The position numbers and the translations under genes were made by a program. 64,000 nt of DNA, from positions 11,775-75,774 of the forward strand of contig DAITMB010000006.1 in NCBI GenBank assembly GCA_036835375.1, read 5' to 3'. Below are positions 61,501 to 64,000 of the stretch, piece after piece (position 1 is the stretch's first letter; every line of letters starts with the position of its first letter). This stretch comes from JANQTF01 sp036835375 (GTDB lineage Bacteria; Bacteroidota; Bacteroidia; J057). The notes beneath the pieces were generated by a model, which was given only the letters and a program-made list of their open reading frames with translations, did not search any database and was not told the origin of the DNA.

Positions 61501-61876
61501 CCAACCAATAAACCATGTCGCGCGCTAAATCCTGATTCATTTTCTTCTGAAAAAGCTTCACGAGCCAGCCCTCCATGCTCTCTTCTACGCGTACCAGCGT
61601 TCCTTCCGGTCGGGCTTCGAAGTACCAATTATGAATCGCGGATCCGCCAAAAGTCGTGCCGCTCCATCCAAACGCTTGGCCCTGTATGGAAGTATGGACT
61701 AAGGAGTGAATCTTGGCGCCGTTGACCGTCCAGCGGAAAGAGGTACCCGCTGTGGGCGCTCCGTCGATCTGGGCCTGGGTGATTTTTTTGTTCCAATGGA
61801 TCCAGTTGGAAATGTCCGATAAGACTGCCCACACTTCAGCGGGAGAAGCTTGGATCATGATGTCTTTGGCCTGCAT
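61412..61876 (-). CDS. SRPBCC-fold protein with repeat-derived C-terminal tail
   Basis: The product is about 154 residues from the Met at 61876; an in-frame ATG 20 codons upstream is an alternative. The SRPBCC/START-like pattern is clear: DIMIQASPAEVWAVLSDISNW, WTVNGAKIHSLVHTS, FGWSGTTFGGSAIHNWYFE and GTLVRVEESMEGWLVKLF. These small hydrophobic-ligand-binding proteins are mostly uncharacterised. The last 25 residues are Arg/Glu/Gly-rich and are encoded by the minisatellite, so the natural end was probably closer to DMVYWLERLR, which is where family members usually finish. Confidence 0.75.
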   Translation of the reverse strand: MQAKDIMIQASPAEVWAVLSDISNWIHWNKKITQAQIDGAPTAGTSFRWTVNGAKIHSLVHTSIQGQAFGWSGTTFGGSAIHNWYFEARPEGTLVRVEESMEGWLVKLFQKKMNQDLARDMVYWLERLREESLRGEILRGERRDGRSQRGEERF

Positions 61877-62060
61877 GACAGGCGCTTGGAGATTGATTTG
61901 CAACTTGAGGCGAGGAAGGGAGTTGTCAGAAAACATAGCCGTAGTGATCAGGTCAGTGAAAAAAAGAGAAACAATGTCATCGATGATTCAGTGGATCCTG
62001 TTGTCTCCGCGATGACATGACAAAGGTGCTCTCGCCCCATCGCATTCCTCTTGACATAGA

Positions 62061-62645
62061 TCAAGAAGACAGAGCTGCCTTTTTTTTCCTGATTCGGCTG
62101 AATGTTTCCGGCGTCATGCCCAGCAAGGAAGCCAGATATTGAAGAGGCACTTGATGGAAAAGTGCCGGTGCGAATGCAAAAAACGCATCGTAGCGCTCCT
62201 CTGCGCTCTGAGATAAATGAGACACCACACGCTCCTCCAACACCGTGAAGCATTTGGCCAAAAAGCGCTTCTCTATTTCGGTCCAGGCGGGCACTACTGA
62301 CGAGAGCCGTTGATAATCCTCCCTCGAAATCACATACAGCTCACAATCCGTAATAGCTTGAAGGTTCCATCGGGTGGGCTGGTCAAATAAAAAAGCCGCC
62401 AAATCGACCACGAAATACCCTGAGGAGGCGATCCATTTGGTCACTTCCTTGTCTTCTGTGTGAAGAAATTCCCGAATCAGCCCGGATTGAACAAATCCCA
62501 TGCGATCGGAGAGAGAACCTTCTTTTGAGAAATAGGCGTACTTGGGTAGCGACACTTGTCGAAAAAAACTCAGCACGGTCGAAACCTCGCTCCCCGCTGC
62601 CACACCAAAGTAAGACTGCAAGGATCGTTCAAGCTGATCTGTCAT
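62061..62645 (-). CDS. Crp/Fnr-family transcriptional regulator
   Basis: The product is 194 residues from the Met at 62645 (an earlier ATG at 62666 is in frame). The cyclic-nucleotide-binding-like beta roll (FRQVSLPKYAYFSKEGSLSDRMGFVQSGLIREFL) and the dimer helix (TEIEKRFLAKCFTVLEERVVSHL) are followed by the winged HTH QVPLQYLASLLGMTPETFSRIR. Residues for cAMP binding and Fnr-type Cys are absent, as is usual for this Bacteroidota subgroup. Its targets cannot be told; the SRPBCC gene 185 bp downstream on the same strand is one candidate. Confidence 0.85.
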   Translation of the reverse strand: MTDQLERSLQSYFGVAAGSEVSTVLSFFRQVSLPKYAYFSKEGSLSDRMGFVQSGLIREFLHTEDKEVTKWIASSGYFVVDLAAFLFDQPTRWNLQAITDCELYVISREDYQRLSSVVPAWTEIEKRFLAKCFTVLEERVVSHLSQSAEERYDAFFAFAPALFHQVPLQYLASLLGMTPETFSRIRKKKAALSS

Positions 62646-62849
62646 ATCCCCATTTTTCCTCATCAAAAGGCTCCAGTATCGTTGAAATCTTCTTCAAGAA
62701 AGCGAAAAAATCGGCTGTGCATGATCCTTTCTCACTTCTCACTCAAATTTCAACAGTAGCCCTTGGCCGCCGCCAAGGACATTCAGGAGCTTCTACCAAG
62801 ACAAAGCATTTGCCTCGTCTAATTGGGTAAAACCTTCATGTGGCATACA

Positions 62850-63560
62850 CTAGTCCATGGCGTCAAGTTCACAACAGGAATACAACGCATTATCACGAGA
62901 ATCGCAACTAGCATTACAACTTTGCCCATTATTTGAAACACCACAACTAGAAGACCATTCCCCTCCCGCATCACAATCGCTATCTGAGCTACCACCTGCA
63001 CTACATTTGCAGCTGACTTTGAAAGTAGTAGGATCAGACCAACTAATACCTGATGCATCCTTCGGGTACATAACCCGAATCAGACCAAAACCCTCGTAAA
63101 TACTATCAATTTCTAGCATATTCAACAAATCGGGAGCAGCGACACTTGTGATTTTGAACCAATAATCATCTCTACTTACCGTATTAGTAACAAAAAGCTG
63201 ATTTTCCAGAAACAACACCTCTCCATACTCCCAAGATCCTGATTCAAACGCATATTCTCTCTCGGTTTGGAGCATATAGACAATATTGTCATCCCCAGAT
63301 GATGCATTTATGTGAATGATTAATAATGAATCCTCATACTGATAAAAATCCACCTCTCCTGCCAAGTATTCCCCATGTTCGTTCGGAGACAAACCTTCAT
63401 TAAAAGCACTTAGTATTGCCCCTGAATTAGAAAGTGCCAGCGTATTTGCATCATGTTTCTTTAACTCTCCGTGAGAACAAGAGAACAGAGTAATTGTCGC
63501 AAATACCAAAAATGACAGTGGGGCATGTTTCAACATCTTAAGCACAAGAATTTGTTTCAT
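62850..63560 (-). CDS. Lipoprotein with Cys-rich C-terminal segment
   Basis: The product is 236 residues (or 228 from the Met at 63536). The signal is of the lipoprotein type (FLVFATITLFSC). The middle is a beta-rich region (EVDFYQYEDSLLIIHINASS, EVLFLENQLFVTNTVSR) and the end holds eight Cys in about 48 residues (CKCSAGG, SDCDAGGEW, SCGVSNNGQSC, NASC, LYSCC), which suggests a disulfide-stabilised knot or metal binding. The gene and its 5' flank look more AT-rich than the neighbourhood. I do not recognise the family. Confidence 0.65.
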   Translation of the reverse strand: MKQILVLKMLKHAPLSFLVFATITLFSCSHGELKKHDANTLALSNSGAILSAFNEGLSPNEHGEYLAGEVDFYQYEDSLLIIHINASSGDDNIVYMLQTEREYAFESGSWEYGEVLFLENQLFVTNTVSRDDYWFKITSVAAPDLLNMLEIDSIYEGFGLIRVMYPKDASGISWSDPTTFKVSCKCSAGGSSDSDCDAGGEWSSSCGVSNNGQSCNASCDSRDNALYSCCELDAMD

Positions 63561-63792
63561 AATTTTGTGAAGTTAAAGTTAAAAAAGGTTTTCTCCTAAA
63601 ACAGACTCATCGCGACTAGTCACTAGTTGCAAGACATTACAAATCAAAAAAAAAAAATGATCTCTCAAAATTATTTTAGCGAAATCCATATTTTTATTTT
63701 CCGGTTGAGATATATGTCAAACCCAGGATATATCGCATCAACTTCGCCTGGCAGTTTCCCTTGAATGGCCATGAATTACCTATCCTCCTTTC
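63561..63792. other. AT-rich stretch with an A homopolymer
   Basis: AT-rich DNA with a run of at least 12 A near 63646 and an ACTAGT-C-ACTAGT repeat near 63617. No gene is visible. It probably carries the promoter of the Cys-rich lipoprotein gene, which starts at its left border and is read leftward. Confidence 0.4.
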
Positions 63793-64000
63793 TCAAACAT
63801 ACCATCTGGAGAAAGCGAGAGGGGATTCTGAACGCTTACGATGGCGATCTCTCCGGCCAACCTCGAACACAGCCGCGTGAGGCGATTGACACACAAAATG
63901 TGCTTGCTTCCAATAGGGCTTACAGTCACAATGTTTCCGGCAAGTATCTCCACTCGCTTGTCCTTGTTCAGGATTCCGGCTTCTCACATCTTGGGGTAGT
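63793..64000 (-). CDS. Possible partial reading frame at the right edge
   Basis: A minus-strand frame is open from the right edge of the window to a stop at 63793. The 64 residues after an internal GTG are basic, with several Cys and His (CRKHCDCKPYWKQAHFVC), and could be the tail of a longer gene or a chance frame. I recognise nothing in it. Confidence 0.25.
   Translation of the reverse strand, partial: LPQDVRSRNPEQGQASGDTCRKHCDCKPYWKQAHFVCQSPHAAVFEVGRRDRHRKRSESPLAFSRWYV

Noticed and set aside
61276..61725. Plus-strand open frame through the minisatellite
   Set aside because: It is a Ser/Leu/Pro-rich translation of the pyrimidine repeat and runs antisense to the SRPBCC gene.

Overview
The window looks like chromosomal DNA of a Bacteroidota bacterium, probably a Saprospirales-like or other environmental lineage (the rank below phylum is a guess). 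Supporting signs are a GldB-type gliding lipoprotein, several secreted proteins with type IX secretion (T9SS) C-terminal signals of both the CHU_C/type B and the short type A kind, a SusC/SusD pair, DUF4783 and YqaE-type proteins, and promoter elements of the TAnnTTTG type seen in this phylum. No rRNA, CRISPR array, phage or transposase was recognised. One tRNA gene (tRNA-Ser, TGA anticodon) is present.

Layout. 1-10.1 kb: the tail of an unknown gene, then two giant secreted adhesin-like proteins; the second holds 15 tandem Ig-like units. 10.1-14.7 kb: minus-strand NIDO-domain T9SS protein with a small membrane partner, and gldB; then an outer-membrane barrel on plus. 14.9-18.9 kb: an NtrC-type regulator and a minus-strand ECF sigma/anti-sigma/lipoprotein group. 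19.3-29.6 kb: a tail-specific protease, a GH113-like lipoprotein with an apparently dead gluzincin module, two related TPR proteins and an AddB-like nuclease. 29.7-36.7 kb: nadC, a DUF4783 protein, a gpmI-lipoprotein-crcB operon, an M1 peptidase and a holin-4-like membrane protein. 36.8-40.7 kb: a decaying region with a frameshifted membrane gene, an internally deleted SBBP-type pseudogene, and a 1,429-bp tandem duplication that leaves 665-bp direct repeats and a truncated gene copy. 40.7-47.6 kb: an endonuclease/phosphodiesterase fusion, a 2-oxoglutarate oxygenase, a hybrid 7TMR-DISM histidine kinase, a hemerythrin-like protein and a GNAT acetyltransferase. 47.8-58.4 kb: tRNA-Ser, then a YnjBCD-like ABC importer with overlapping genes, a divergent nucleoside-hydrolase-family enzyme, a DUF2064 transferase and a SusC/SusD pair. 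58.6-64 kb: small minus-strand lipoproteins and membrane proteins, an SRPBCC protein whose end runs into a minisatellite, a Crp/Fnr regulator and a cysteine-rich lipoprotein.

The most system-like segment is 48.1-58.4 kb: an outer-membrane importer, an inner-membrane importer and a cytosolic hydrolase in one orientation. This could be an import-and-cleavage route for a nucleoside-like or other N-glycoside substrate, but the hydrolase active site is unusual, so the substrate is open. The most dynamic segment is 37.5-40.7 kb, where secreted-protein genes are being duplicated, deleted and joined. All calls were made by reading the sequence; no database search was run.
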